A stretch of 64,000 nt of DNA from Firmicutes bacterium UBA3553 (GTDB lineage: Bacteria; Bacillota; Clostridia; Tissierellales; Sedimentibacteraceae). Shown in pieces: positions 42,330 through 52,145 of the stretch. The DNA lies in contig DFOA01000020.1 in the NCBI GenBank assembly GCA_002381185.1, forward strand, positions 186,001-250,000. Direction: 5' to 3'. A program made the position numbers and the translations under genes. The first letter of the stretch is position 1. Every line of letters begins with the position of its first letter. The notes under the pieces are model-generated. The model was given only the letters and a program-made list of their open reading frames with translations. It was not told where the DNA came from and did no database searches.

Positions 42330-44333
42330 TCATAGACAGTTACTTTTTTCTTTTTTTAAGTAATCTATTCCAAGCTGCGTAATTCTATTTCCTGATCTTC
42401 CTTTCCTGATTTCAATAAACCCTTTTTTATTTAACAGCTCCAGCAGCATTCTCACTTTTGCGTCGCTCATGACTATGTTCTTCTCTCTTAACTTGTATAT
42501 TAAGTTTGTTCTTCCTATTCCATGGAAACTGTCCGTGTTTTCATTTATAATTATTAACAGTTCAATAATGTTATAATTTAAAGTACTCTCTTCTGCCTTG
42601 TTATTAGCTTTATCAATTATATATTTAGGAAATTCATCAAGAGTTTTATAATAATTAGCTGCACTTTCCAGCTCCCTGACATTACCCGGCCATTTGTATT
42701 CCAGCAGTGCATCTTTTTCTTCATCACCTAAATTTAAATAGCGTGTCCCCAAAAAATTTTCCGCAAGAGGAAATATGTCTTCTTTTCGATCCCTTAAAGG
42801 AGGAATGTTAATAGGAATAACATTAAGCCTGTAATATAAGTCACTCCTGAACCTTCCCCTATGTGCTTCTTCTTCGAGATTTTTGTTTGTAGCCACTATA
42901 ATTCTAACATCAATATTTATAATCCTGTCACTTCCTATACGCATTATTTGTTTCTCCTGGATTACTCTTAAAAGTTGGCTTTGTACATTCGGGGATATAT
43001 CACCTATTTCATCTAAAAACAATGTTCCAGTACTTGCCTGCTCAAACAAGCCTATTTTCCCGCTTTTATTTGCTCCGGTAAACGAACCGCCTTCATAACC
43101 GAACAGTTGGCTTTCCAGAAGTGATTCAGGCAATGAGGCACAATTAATTGCGACAAAGGGCATGGCTTTTCGATTGGAGAAATTGTGTATGGATTGAGCG
43201 ATAAGTTCTTTTCCCGTACCGCTTTCTCCCTGAATAAGTATTGTATAATCAGTGAGGGCAGCCTTTTTTGAAATCTTTATGCATTGCATCATTGAATTTG
43301 ATTTATAAACTATATTGTTAAATTTATATTTTGCAAAAAGTCCTTTCTCTACAAGATTATTTTTCAAATTTATTTCCAAATCTCTTATGTCTTTTTCATT
43401 TCTCAAAATGAAATTATAGCCGATAGTTTGGTCTATAAGCATTACGTCCGTTTTCTCAATTGTATAGTTTTCTTCATTTATTCTGATTAATTTAATTTTA
43501 AAGTCTGTTCCTGTTATCAAACGAAAAATTTCATTGCTTATAAAACTATCAATACACTTGTCACTATAGTCCTCGTCAATATTAAAAATCTTATTTAATT
43601 TGTCATTTGAATATACCAAATTGTAGCTGTTGTCCGTAAGCATTATTCCTTCATAGGAATTAAAGATAAATGTGTTTAACATTTCGCTTTTCAGGTAACT
43701 GTTCAGGTAATTGCTTTTAAAGGCAGCATTGGGCTCAACAATTTCATTCATGTGTCTAATAATATTTCTGTTTATTGACTTATAGCTCAATCTTTGTTTC
43801 TGCATTATTTTGATTATTGTGTCATATCCGATTTCACGGTATCCGATATTTATTATTTTTTTTATGTGTTCAGGTACTAACCCCACCTCATCGGGTGTTA
43901 CGGCAATTTCAATGTCCTTATAATAATCATTCACGTCAAGCCTTTTTTCATAAGGAATAAAATTTATATTGCTTATGCCCAGCTCATAAAAAGTGTTTGT
44001 AGTTTGTATTGTGCTTTCATAAGAGTCATTTACTACCAGTACATCTGTGTTACTTTTAATGTTTCTTATTTCCGCGATGTATTTTTTATTAATTCCTCTG
44101 GTCATCACTACGACATTATCAAAATCCGTAATGTGTTTTTTTAAAGGATATATCATTTGTTCATATAAAACCAGGTATATATCACCTTCTATTTTCTCAT
44201 GTTCACCCAGTTCGTTTAAAAAAACATTTCTCACCTGTGCATATTTTTCAAAAATAGATTCCACGCAATTTTTTAAATATTCTATTACCGGCCAGTTTTC
44301 CCTGTTGTTGTAAATTATCATTATTGTTTTCAT
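42330..44333 (-). CDS. Sigma-54-dependent activator, paralogue of the 23-kb protein
   Basis: A 667-residue activator with the same order as the 23-kb paralogue: PrpR_N-like sensor (VTPDEVGLVPEHIKKIINIGYREIGYD), PAS-like region (EGIMLTDNSYNLVYSNDKLNKIF), AAA+ motor with GESGTGKE, GSFTGA, GTLFLDEIGDI, and a winged-helix-like tail (GIGRTNLIYKL, VRMLLELLNKKGFIEIRKGRSGNRITQLG). It lacks a Fis-type helix. Divergent from the APC transporter-amidohydrolase operon, which has a sigma-54 promoter and an upstream inverted repeat, it is the expected activator. ATG follows AGGGGAT. Confidence 0.9.
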   Translation of the reverse strand: MKTIMIIYNNRENWPVIEYLKNCVESIFEKYAQVRNVFLNELGEHEKIEGDIYLVLYEQMIYPLKKHITDFDNVVVMTRGINKKYIAEIRNIKSNTDVLVVNDSYESTIQTTNTFYELGISNINFIPYEKRLDVNDYYKDIEIAVTPDEVGLVPEHIKKIINIGYREIGYDTIIKIMQKQRLSYKSINRNIIRHMNEIVEPNAAFKSNYLNSYLKSEMLNTFIFNSYEGIMLTDNSYNLVYSNDKLNKIFNIDEDYSDKCIDSFISNEIFRLITGTDFKIKLIRINEENYTIEKTDVMLIDQTIGYNFILRNEKDIRDLEINLKNNLVEKGLFAKYKFNNIVYKSNSMMQCIKISKKAALTDYTILIQGESGTGKELIAQSIHNFSNRKAMPFVAINCASLPESLLESQLFGYEGGSFTGANKSGKIGLFEQASTGTLFLDEIGDISPNVQSQLLRVIQEKQIMRIGSDRIINIDVRIIVATNKNLEEEAHRGRFRSDLYYRLNVIPINIPPLRDRKEDIFPLAENFLGTRYLNLGDEEKDALLEYKWPGNVRELESAANYYKTLDEFPKYIIDKANNKAEESTLNYNIIELLIIINENTDSFHGIGRTNLIYKLREKNIVMSDAKVRMLLELLNKKGFIEIRKGRSGNRITQLGIDYLKKEKSNCL

Positions 44334-44396
44334 ATAGATCCCCTATTAATTAATTCTAATGCTAATTATTTACATTCTACCATATATAATATTAAT

Positions 44397-44428
44397 TAAT
44401 AGGATTATTTTGCTTTTTCATCCTATTA
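44397..44428. promoter_or_regulatory. Inverted repeat, candidate activator binding site
   Basis: TAATAGGAT, 14 bases, ATCCTATTA: a perfect 9-bp inverted repeat 67 to 99 bp upstream of the sigma-54 promoter, between the activator and transporter genes. Typical place for an enhancer-like site. Confidence 0.55.
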
Positions 44429-44494
44429 TTATAAGTAATTGAAAATTGTACGTTGAAATGCCAACCCTGCACAACTTTGTTATTAATTTAATTA

Positions 44495-44512
44495 TTGGCA
44501 CGAAAATTGCAT
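44495..44512 (+). promoter_or_regulatory. Sigma-54 (-24/-12) promoter of the transporter operon
   Basis: TTGGCACGAAAATTGCAT: essentially the consensus, GG at 44497-44498 and GC at 44509-44510 with 10 bases between. Start near 44522, 36 bp before the ATG. Confidence 0.9.
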
Positions 44513-44557
44513 TAATAAAAATACATAATATAGACTAATAATAAGGAGAGATGAAAG

Positions 44558-45946
44558 ATGAGTAATGAAGGCATTAAATCAGTTGAGCCGTCTAAATCTG
44601 AATTTAAGCAAGAAATCGGAATATTTGGCGGAGTTAGCATCATCGGCGGCATAATGATAGGCTCAGGTATATTTTATTTAGGCTCCTACGTATTACTGCG
44701 TACCGGCATGAGTTTAGGCCTTGCACTATTATGTTGGATAGTCGGTGGTATAGTATCGCTGCTCGGAGGGTTATGTTTTGCGGAGTTGGGTGCTTCAAGG
44801 CCTGTAGCAGGCGGAATGGTAGTTTATTTAAATGAAGCCTACCATCCCATAGTAGGATTTTTATTCGGTTTTGCAAGCTGGTTAATAAGCGGCGCAGGAT
44901 CTATTGCTGCTATAGCCGTAGCACTGCCAACTGCATTGAGAAGCTTTTTTGGTGTTAGTGATATGGGAGTAAAGGTTATTGCAATCGCACTAATTGTTGC
45001 ACTTACTGTTTATAATTATTTAGGAGTTAAAAAAGCATCTATATTGCAGAATGTTTCAATGGTTGCAAAATTAATCCCAATCGCTATAATTATGTTTGGA
45101 GCATTGATGTTCGGCAATCAAAGCCCTGACTTGAGCCTGGCTCCTGCGGACGGAAGCAGCGTAGGATTCACAGGAATGATAGGTATGATTGCATTTGCTA
45201 CTGTGGCGACATTGTGGGCATATGAAGGCTGGACAAATTTAAACACTGTAGCTGAAGAAATGAAAAACCCTAAGAAAAACCTGCCTCTTTCCATAGTAAT
45301 AGCTATAGGCGGAATCTTAGTAATTTATACTTTGTTTAACTATTCAATTTACAGAGTAATACCACACACTGAAATAGTAACTATGATTAATGGAGGAAAT
45401 TATTATTTAGGAACTGAAGTTGCTAAACGTATTTTTGGAAATGTGGGCGGTACCATAGTTCTTGTAGGTATGATTATTTCAATGTTTGGTTCTTTAAACG
45501 GAATGATACTTGCTTTCCCGAGAACTTATTATGCCATGGCAAAAGAAGGACACTTCTTCAAAAGCTATGGAAAATTGCATCCAAAGTATAAAGTTCCTCA
45601 TGTGTCAATTATCGGTCAATGCGTTATATCAGTTGCTTTAGTATTGTTCAGAAACCTTGATCAATTAACATCAATGGTTGTTTTCTCAGGTATGCTGTTC
45701 AATGTCCTAGTCGTTGTAGCTGTACTGATTTACCGCAAAAAATATCCGGATTTGGAAAGACCGTACAAAATGTGGGGATATCCTGTTACTGTAATTATTA
45801 CTATTTTAATATTTGCAGGATTAATGATTAATACATTTATAGAAGACCCTGTTACAGCTCTTATCGGTTTTATAGTTCCTGCCTTTGGCTGCTTAGTGTA
45901 TTTATACTTTGATAAGCAGCTTAAAAAAGAAGGCAGAGCAAATTAA
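44558..45946 (+). CDS. APC family amino acid/amine permease
   Basis: A 462-residue, 12-helix transporter. GIFGGVSIIGGIMIGSGIFYLGSYVLL is the LeuT-fold helix 1 with the unwound GSGIF; FAELGASRPVAGGMVVYLNEAY and WAYEGWTNLNTVAEEMKNPKKNLPLSI are typical of the LAT/heteromeric-type amino acid transporters. First gene of the sigma-54-dependent operon; the amidohydrolase follows after 66 bp. Import of an amide or amino acid derivative that the hydrolase attacks is inferred. Confidence 0.9.
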   Translation: MSNEGIKSVEPSKSEFKQEIGIFGGVSIIGGIMIGSGIFYLGSYVLLRTGMSLGLALLCWIVGGIVSLLGGLCFAELGASRPVAGGMVVYLNEAYHPIVGFLFGFASWLISGAGSIAAIAVALPTALRSFFGVSDMGVKVIAIALIVALTVYNYLGVKKASILQNVSMVAKLIPIAIIMFGALMFGNQSPDLSLAPADGSSVGFTGMIGMIAFATVATLWAYEGWTNLNTVAEEMKNPKKNLPLSIVIAIGGILVIYTLFNYSIYRVIPHTEIVTMINGGNYYLGTEVAKRIFGNVGGTIVLVGMIISMFGSLNGMILAFPRTYYAMAKEGHFFKSYGKLHPKYKVPHVSIIGQCVISVALVLFRNLDQLTSMVVFSGMLFNVLVVVAVLIYRKKYPDLERPYKMWGYPVTVIITILIFAGLMINTFIEDPVTALIGFIVPAFGCLVYLYFDKQLKKEGRAN

Positions 45947-46012
45947 TAATGTACTCAAATATTTGTAAAAAGAGTATAATGTCATAAATACTGTGCAATT
46001 GGAGGCTAATAA

Positions 46013-47653
46013 TTGATTACTTTATTTAAAAACGGAAACATTCATACAATGGAAAATTTAAATTCTAAAGCAGATGCTTTTTTAGTCGAAAACAGCAAAT
46101 TTATATATGTGGGAAATGAAAATGGTGCACGGGAATATTTAAGTGCTAATAAATCTTCCTATAATGAAGTGGATTTAATGGGACGTCTTATTTTACCTGG
46201 ATTAAATGACTCACATATGCATTTTGTGCATTTTGCCAAGAGCTTGAGAAGTGTAGATCTTGTAGGCACAAAAAGCATTAAAGAAATAAGACAGCGTATA
46301 CAAGGATGGATTAACAGCCGTAATCTTGACAGCAATACCTGGGTTGAAGGCGAAGGATGGAATCACGATTATTTCATTGATGAAAAAAGATTCCCTACTA
46401 AGTTTGACTTGGATGATATAACAGGTGAAGTTCCCACATTGGTTATGAGGGCGTGTTTTCATATCGGAGTTCTTAATTCGGCCGCAATGAAAACAATAGG
46501 ACTTAATAAAGATACCGCAGGCAAGTATGGAAATCTAGTTGAGCTATTGCCTAATGGTGAACCAAACGGTGTAATAAAGGAAAGCCTGCTGGATAGTGTT
46601 AAGGCCAGAATATCCACACTTGATTTACAGACTTTAAAAACAATATTGATTGATGCTCAATATAAGGCTTTTGCACAAGGATTGACATCAGTACAAAGCG
46701 ATGATGTGGGTTATACGCCTGACAGTGATTACGATCTTCTGTTTCAAGCCTTTAAAGAATTAGATACATCTGATAATTTACATATTCGCATAGGAGAGCA
46801 ATGTTTGCTTACAGATAAGTCAATTGTTGAAACTTTCTTTAACAAAGGATATTGTTATGGGTACGGCAATGACAAATATCGTGTGAGTTGCGTCAAGATA
46901 CTCAGCGATGGCTCTCTTGGAGCAAGAACTGCTGCATTAAGAAACCCTTATGCTGATGATTCAAGCACTAAAGGTTTAGAGATGTTTACTCAAAGTGAAC
47001 TAAATGAACTAGTTCTTACTTCTCATAGACATAATTGTCCCGTTGCAATTCATGCTATAGGAGACAGAGCTATAGAAATGTCATTGGATGCAATTGAATA
47101 TGCTCAAAAATCAGATTCAGGTTATAATCCGAGACACGGCATCGTTCACTGTCAAATTACTGATAATACTTTACTCGACCGTTTTAAAGAACTTAATGTT
47201 CTTGCTTTCATACAGCCCATATTTATAGATTACGATATGAATATTGTTGCTGACAGGGTTGGAAATGATATGGCTCGAACTTCATACGCATGGAAAACAA
47301 TGATTGATAAAGGTATTCATGCATCATTCGGAACAGACTGTCCCGTTGAAACCTTCAATACAATGCCAAATATTTATTCTGCTGTTACAAGAAAGAACAT
47401 AACAGGAGATGAAAAAAAGGTTTATCTGGCCGATGAAAAAATGAGCATGTTTGAGGCAATAAGAGCATATACCTATGAAGGAGCGTATGCCTCCGGAGAA
47501 GAAGATATTAAAGGAACAATATCACCAGGAAAACTTGCGGATTTTATTGTGCTTGATAAGGATTTATTTAATTTAAGCAATGATGAGGAAATTCTTGATA
47601 CACATGTTGTTGAAACATATGTTGACGGGAAAAAGGTACACAGCTTATTGTAA
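46013..47653 (+). CDS. YtcJ-type metal-dependent amidohydrolase
   Basis: A 546-residue amidohydrolase starting at TTG, 7 bases after GGAGG. Metal ligands: HMHFVH (HxH) near residue 69, VAIHAIGDRA, HGIVHCQ and the catalytic Asp in FGTDCPVE; the C-terminal SPGKLADFIVLDKD closes the composite beta-domain. YtcJ relatives cleave amides, hydantoins or N-acyl compounds with unclear natural substrates. It shares the sigma-54 operon with the permease, so its substrate is probably what that brings in. Confidence 0.9.
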   Translation: MITLFKNGNIHTMENLNSKADAFLVENSKFIYVGNENGAREYLSANKSSYNEVDLMGRLILPGLNDSHMHFVHFAKSLRSVDLVGTKSIKEIRQRIQGWINSRNLDSNTWVEGEGWNHDYFIDEKRFPTKFDLDDITGEVPTLVMRACFHIGVLNSAAMKTIGLNKDTAGKYGNLVELLPNGEPNGVIKESLLDSVKARISTLDLQTLKTILIDAQYKAFAQGLTSVQSDDVGYTPDSDYDLLFQAFKELDTSDNLHIRIGEQCLLTDKSIVETFFNKGYCYGYGNDKYRVSCVKILSDGSLGARTAALRNPYADDSSTKGLEMFTQSELNELVLTSHRHNCPVAIHAIGDRAIEMSLDAIEYAQKSDSGYNPRHGIVHCQITDNTLLDRFKELNVLAFIQPIFIDYDMNIVADRVGNDMARTSYAWKTMIDKGIHASFGTDCPVETFNTMPNIYSAVTRKNITGDEKKVYLADEKMSMFEAIRAYTYEGAYASGEEDIKGTISPGKLADFIVLDKDLFNLSNDEEILDTHVVETYVDGKKVHSLL

Positions 47654-47662
47654 CCATACGTA

Positions 47663-47689
47663 AAACCCCCGACAGCTATCCGGGGGTTT
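47663..47689. terminator. Terminator hairpin
   Basis: AAACCCCCG-loop-CGGGGGTTT, 9-bp stem, then CATACATT; on the minus side TTTTACG. It ends the amidohydrolase operon and possibly the convergent membrane protein gene. Confidence 0.7.
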
Positions 47690-47706
47690 CATACATTATA
47701 CATATT

Positions 47707-48165
47707 TTATTCCGTCAATGGTTTTGCAAAATGCGAAAATATGATTTTAACTATGTTGTAAATTGCCATTGTAATGATTATCCACTCAACTATGAAAATC
47801 CAAACTGCTCCCAAGTCTGCCATATACAGCTTGATTGCGGTATAAATTGAACCTAATGCCGTAAATGCTATAACTGATTCATTGTTGAAATGTTTTTTCC
47901 TTGCGACCAGTATGTACAGAAGGGCCAGTACAAACCAAATCACATAATCTCTTATCAAAAGAAGTGTATTTTCAATTTCCGAAAAGTTTATTGAATCGCT
48001 TAACAGGGAAAAGACTATGTCTATGAGCCAGAATGTTGTTATTATTATAAAAACAAATAATCCTATTGTTAAAATATTGTTTTTCAATTCTTCTCTGTCT
48101 AAGTTTATAGGCTTTGAAAATTTAGTCGACAGCTTATTGGACAGCTTGCTTTTAAACCTCCTCAT
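47707..48165 (-). CDS. Four-helix membrane protein of unknown function
   Basis: A 152-residue protein: a basic cytosolic N-terminus (MRRFKSKLSNKLSTKFSK), then hydrophobic stretches NILTIGLFVFIIITTFWLIDIVF, YVIWFVLALLYILVAR, VIAFTALGSIYTAIKLYM and VWIFIVEWIIITMAIYNIVKIIF. I do not recognise a family; the size and pattern remotely recall PsiE-type proteins. Start ATG follows GAGGAGG. Transcribed alone. Confidence 0.6.
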   Translation of the reverse strand: MRRFKSKLSNKLSTKFSKPINLDREELKNNILTIGLFVFIIITTFWLIDIVFSLLSDSINFSEIENTLLLIRDYVIWFVLALLYILVARKKHFNNESVIAFTALGSIYTAIKLYMADLGAVWIFIVEWIIITMAIYNIVKIIFSHFAKPLTE

Positions 48166-48334
48166 AAATCCTCCTCAATTATACTAAATAATATATTCCT
48201 TATAGATAATATATATTTATTCAGAGATATATATGACTAAATTTAATAATTTTATATACTGTATCAGGTCTTTATCTTTTCTATGCTAGCTTTTAGCTCT
48301 ATATTAAAAAAATCCCTTTATTCAAGGGATTCAT

Positions 48335-50212
48335 TTATTCTAATTCAACTGCTCCTGTGTTCAATGCATAGTAGCGGCCTTTTTGCTTCATTAAGTCATC
48401 ATGGTCGCCTCTTTCGATGATTTCTCCCTGTTCAAGAACCATTATAGCATTTGAATCGCGGACAGTTGACAATCTGTGTGCAATTACAAATGTTGTTCTT
48501 CCTTCCATCAGCTTATCCATACCCTCTGAAATAAGTTTTTCAGTCCTTGTATCTACAGAAGAGGTCGCTTCATCAAGTATGAGTATGGTCGGATCAGCTA
48601 CTGCTGCTCTGGCAATAGATAGAAGCTGTCTTTCGCCCTGTGACAGATTTTGACCGTCAGAGGTCAGCATTGTATCATAGCCGTTAGGCAGATGTTTTAT
48701 GAAGTAATGTGCATTTGCAAGCTTTGCTGCATTTACAACTTCTTCATCAGAAGCATCAAGTCTTCCATATCTGATGTTGTCCGCAACTGTTCCTTCAAAC
48801 AAATGTACATCCTGCAGAACTATGGACATTGTACTTCTTAAATCGAATTTGTCTATTCTTTTTATATCTATTCCATCATACAGGATTGCTCCTTCATTTA
48901 TTTCATAGAAACGGTTTATAAGATTTGTTATTGTCGTCTTTCCTGCACCTGTTGAGCCAACGAATGCAATCTTCTGTCCGGGCTTGGCATAAAGATTAAT
49001 ATTCTTCAATACTTTCTTATCCGCCTCATATCCGAAGTCAACATCCTTTAGTGTGATGCTGCCTTTTATAGGAACCAGTTCAAATTCACCATTTTCTTGC
49101 GGAACCCTCCAGCAAAGATTTTTTTCTCCCTTTCGTTCCTCAACCAAGGTAACATCACCTTCGTTTAATTCGATTTTTTCATCCAACACCCTGAAAATTC
49201 TTTCAGCTCCTGCCAATGCCGCAAACAAAGTGTTAAGCTGGTTAGAAACTTGTGTTATGGGTCTTGAAATTGTTCTTGTGTATTGAAGAAATGATGCAAG
49301 ATTGCCTATACTGAACTTGTTAATCATTACAAGGTATGCTCCAACCATTGATACTACCGCATATTTTACATAAGAAAGATTTCCCATAATAGGCATCAGC
49401 ATTACACCGTATGTTGAAGCCTGAGTACTAGCCTTTCTCAGTTCTTCGTTTCTTTCGTTAAATTTTTCGATTGCCCTTTCCTCATAGTTAAATACCTGGA
49501 CTACTTTTTGTCCGGACATCATTTCTTCAATGTATCCGTTCATACCCGCCAGAGATGACTGCTGGCTGCGAAAATATTTAGACGATTTCTGGCCTACATT
49601 TTTAACCACAACCAATATTAATGCAAGCATTATTGCTACTATCAATGTCATAATCGGACTTAAAAACAACATCATCGCAAATGTTCCTACTACTGTTATT
49701 ACCGAAATCAATACCTGTGAAACACTTTGCTCCAGGGATTGGTTCAGCATATCAACATCATTGGTAAAGGTTGACATTAAATCCCCGTGCGAATGCCGGT
49801 CAAAGTATGATATGGGCAGCTTCTCCATATGAGAAAACATTTCTTCACGAATTTTGTGCACTGTTTTCTGAGCAAGCTTTGCCATGAACAAATTTCCTAA
49901 GTATTGAGATAAAGCAATTACCAGAACCATTACGCCCATTATTGCAAGGTATGTTATAAATCTGCTTTTTTCAAAATCACCAACCAGCGTATCAATTACA
50001 GGGCTTAACATTCCGTTTATCCCTATTTCCGCAACAGAACTTAGGACAATGAATAGTATACCGCTGAAAAACAGTAGTTTATTGAACTTGAAGTAGCTGA
50101 ACAGCCTTATCAATGTTTTCTTTGGATCTGAAGGCTTAAGCTGCTTCGGACCTTTATTATCAGGGGCTTTCATTTCTGTTTGCTTATTTTCAGATTTTTT
50201 CATTTCGCTCAT
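48335..50212 (-). CDS. ABC exporter subunit (half-transporter, partner 2)
   Basis: A 625-residue fusion of a six-helix membrane domain (about 35-340) and an ATPase. Walker A GSTGAGKTTITNL, signature LSQGERQLLSIARAA (usual LSGGQ), Walker B ILILDEATSSVD with the catalytic Glu, H-loop VIAHRLSTVRD. The basic/acidic N-terminus of about 35 residues precedes the first helix. Its ATG overlaps the stop of the upstream partner, as in BmrCD/LmrCD-like multidrug or lipid exporters. It supplies the intact catalytic Glu of the pair. Confidence 0.9.
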   Translation of the reverse strand: MSEMKKSENKQTEMKAPDNKGPKQLKPSDPKKTLIRLFSYFKFNKLLFFSGILFIVLSSVAEIGINGMLSPVIDTLVGDFEKSRFITYLAIMGVMVLVIALSQYLGNLFMAKLAQKTVHKIREEMFSHMEKLPISYFDRHSHGDLMSTFTNDVDMLNQSLEQSVSQVLISVITVVGTFAMMLFLSPIMTLIVAIMLALILVVVKNVGQKSSKYFRSQQSSLAGMNGYIEEMMSGQKVVQVFNYEERAIEKFNERNEELRKASTQASTYGVMLMPIMGNLSYVKYAVVSMVGAYLVMINKFSIGNLASFLQYTRTISRPITQVSNQLNTLFAALAGAERIFRVLDEKIELNEGDVTLVEERKGEKNLCWRVPQENGEFELVPIKGSITLKDVDFGYEADKKVLKNINLYAKPGQKIAFVGSTGAGKTTITNLINRFYEINEGAILYDGIDIKRIDKFDLRSTMSIVLQDVHLFEGTVADNIRYGRLDASDEEVVNAAKLANAHYFIKHLPNGYDTMLTSDGQNLSQGERQLLSIARAAVADPTILILDEATSSVDTRTEKLISEGMDKLMEGRTTFVIAHRLSTVRDSNAIMVLEQGEIIERGDHDDLMKQKGRYYALNTGAVELE

Positions 50213-51933
50213 TGCCCAACCACCCCTTTCTGCTGTGATTCATAGATTTCTTTATATATAGGAGAAACCTCCATTAATGATTCATGTGTTCCTGTTGATT
50301 CTATCTCTCCCTCATTCATGACAAATATTCTGTCGGCATGCTGAATTGATGAAATTCTTTGAGCAATTATTATTGTAGTTACATTGCCAAGTTCTTCTTT
50401 AAATGCTTTTTGTATTTTCGCATCCGTTGCCATATCGACTGCACTGGTTGAGTCGTCAAGAATAATTATTTTAGGAGATTTTAATAATGCCCTTGCAATG
50501 GTCAGTCTCTGCTTCTGTCCGCCGGAGAAATTGTCTCCGCCCTGCTCCACTCTGTGATCTAATCTGTCTTCATATTTGGATACAAATTCCCATGCCTGAG
50601 ACAGTTTCAATGCATTTACAATTTGCTCATCCGTTGCATTTTCGTTTCCCCATTTCATATTTTCTCTGATGGTTCCTGAAAACAGCACGTTTTTTTGCAG
50701 CACAAATGCTACTTTATCTCTTAATGTCTTTATGTGATATCTTTTTACATCTATTCCGCCAACCGTTACACTACCTTCAGTGGCATCATAAAGTCTTGGA
50801 ATCAGCTGAACCAACGTAGATTTTGACGAGCCTGTTGAACCTATCATTCCAATAACCTCACCAAATTTAATTTCAAGGTTGATGTTTTTCAACGCTTTTT
50901 CAGAGCTTAAAGGGTATGCGAAACTCACATTACTAAATTTTATGGAGCCATCTTTTATATCCATAACCGGATTTTTATCTTCTCTAATTTCTGAGTCTGT
51001 GCTTAACACTTCATTAATTCTGGCTGCTGAAGCTGTACCTCTTAAAAACTGCATGAAGAAAAATGAAAGCATCATCAATGACATCAATATTTGAGTAATA
51101 TATGTAATAAACGATACAAGTTCTCCGCTTCCCATGCTGCCAGCAACCACTTGTTTTCCTCCGAACCACAATACTGCTATTATAGTCGTATATGTTACCA
51201 CAGTTAAAACAGGAAACAGAAACATAATAAGAGATATGGCACTTAATGCAGTATCTCGCAGTGAATCATTTCTTTCCTTGAATCTTTGTTCTTCATGACT
51301 TTGTCGGTTAAAAGACTTAACAACTCTTATTCCTGTTAAGTTTTCCTGAATAATTGCATTTACCCTGTCAACGCGTGACTGCATCTTAATAAAAAGCGGC
51401 CTTGCCTTCGACATTATTATTACTAATAATACAGCTGTAACCGGAATTGCAATCATAAATACTCCGGCTAAAGGAGCATTTATACTCAAAGCCATTATCA
51501 GTGCAAAAATCATCATAAATGGAGCTCTTACCGCCATTCTAAGACTCATCATTGCTACCTGCCCGAGAGTATTGCAGTCATTTGTCAGTCTGGTTATCAG
51601 AGATGATACCGAAAACTTATCCAGATTGGCAAAAGAAAATCCTTGAACCTTTTTAAATGTTGCTTTTCTTATTTCCGACGCAAAACCAAATCCGGCTTTT
51701 GCTCCATAATGTGAACTTACGATTCCGAGAGTCATCCCCAGCAATGCAGCTAAAATCATTATACAGCCTATTTTAACCACATAGTTGATATCACGTCCGG
51801 CAATACCCACATCCACTATAAGCGACATCAGATACGGAATAATAATGTCCGCCGCTACTTCTAATATCATTAGAATAGGACACAGTATTGCATAGCTAAT
51901 GTACTTTTTCATAAAAGGCAATAATTTTTTCAA
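50209..51933 (-). CDS. ABC exporter subunit (half-transporter, partner 1, degenerate site)
   Basis: A 574-residue membrane-ATPase fusion starting at TTG, 7 bases after AGGAG. Walker A is GSTGSSKSTL, where Ser replaces the usual Gly before Lys; signature FSGGQKQRLTIARALL; Walker B IIILDDSTSAVD, Asp in place of the catalytic Glu. Thus one nucleotide site of the heterodimer is degenerate, the rule in this family. First gene of the two-gene operon. Substrate unknown; drug or lipid efflux is likely. Confidence 0.9.
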   Translation of the reverse strand: MKKLLPFMKKYISYAILCPILMILEVAADIIIPYLMSLIVDVGIAGRDINYVVKIGCIMILAALLGMTLGIVSSHYGAKAGFGFASEIRKATFKKVQGFSFANLDKFSVSSLITRLTNDCNTLGQVAMMSLRMAVRAPFMMIFALIMALSINAPLAGVFMIAIPVTAVLLVIIMSKARPLFIKMQSRVDRVNAIIQENLTGIRVVKSFNRQSHEEQRFKERNDSLRDTALSAISLIMFLFPVLTVVTYTTIIAVLWFGGKQVVAGSMGSGELVSFITYITQILMSLMMLSFFFMQFLRGTASAARINEVLSTDSEIREDKNPVMDIKDGSIKFSNVSFAYPLSSEKALKNINLEIKFGEVIGMIGSTGSSKSTLVQLIPRLYDATEGSVTVGGIDVKRYHIKTLRDKVAFVLQKNVLFSGTIRENMKWGNENATDEQIVNALKLSQAWEFVSKYEDRLDHRVEQGGDNFSGGQKQRLTIARALLKSPKIIILDDSTSAVDMATDAKIQKAFKEELGNVTTIIIAQRISSIQHADRIFVMNEGEIESTGTHESLMEVSPIYKEIYESQQKGVVGQ

Positions 51934-52082
51934 AATCTCACTCCTATCTTAATATAATTATATGCTTTCCCGAATTAATAAAATAATTAGATTGTATTAG
52001 ATTATTGCACACGCACATCATAATATAATATCACTTCTATCCTTAAAAAAAGCTTAAAAATTTTTATTATCAAAAAATTAAT

Positions 52083-52101
52083 AGCAGCCTGAAAGGCTGC
52101 T
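52083..52101 (-). terminator. Terminator of the SDR gene
   Basis: AGCAGCCT-loop of 3-AGGCTGCT, perfect 8-bp stem; on the minus strand followed by ATTAATTTTTTGA. Confidence 0.65.
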
Positions 52102-52145
52102 TTAATACAATACCATATTTTTATAAAAATATCAAATATAAAATT

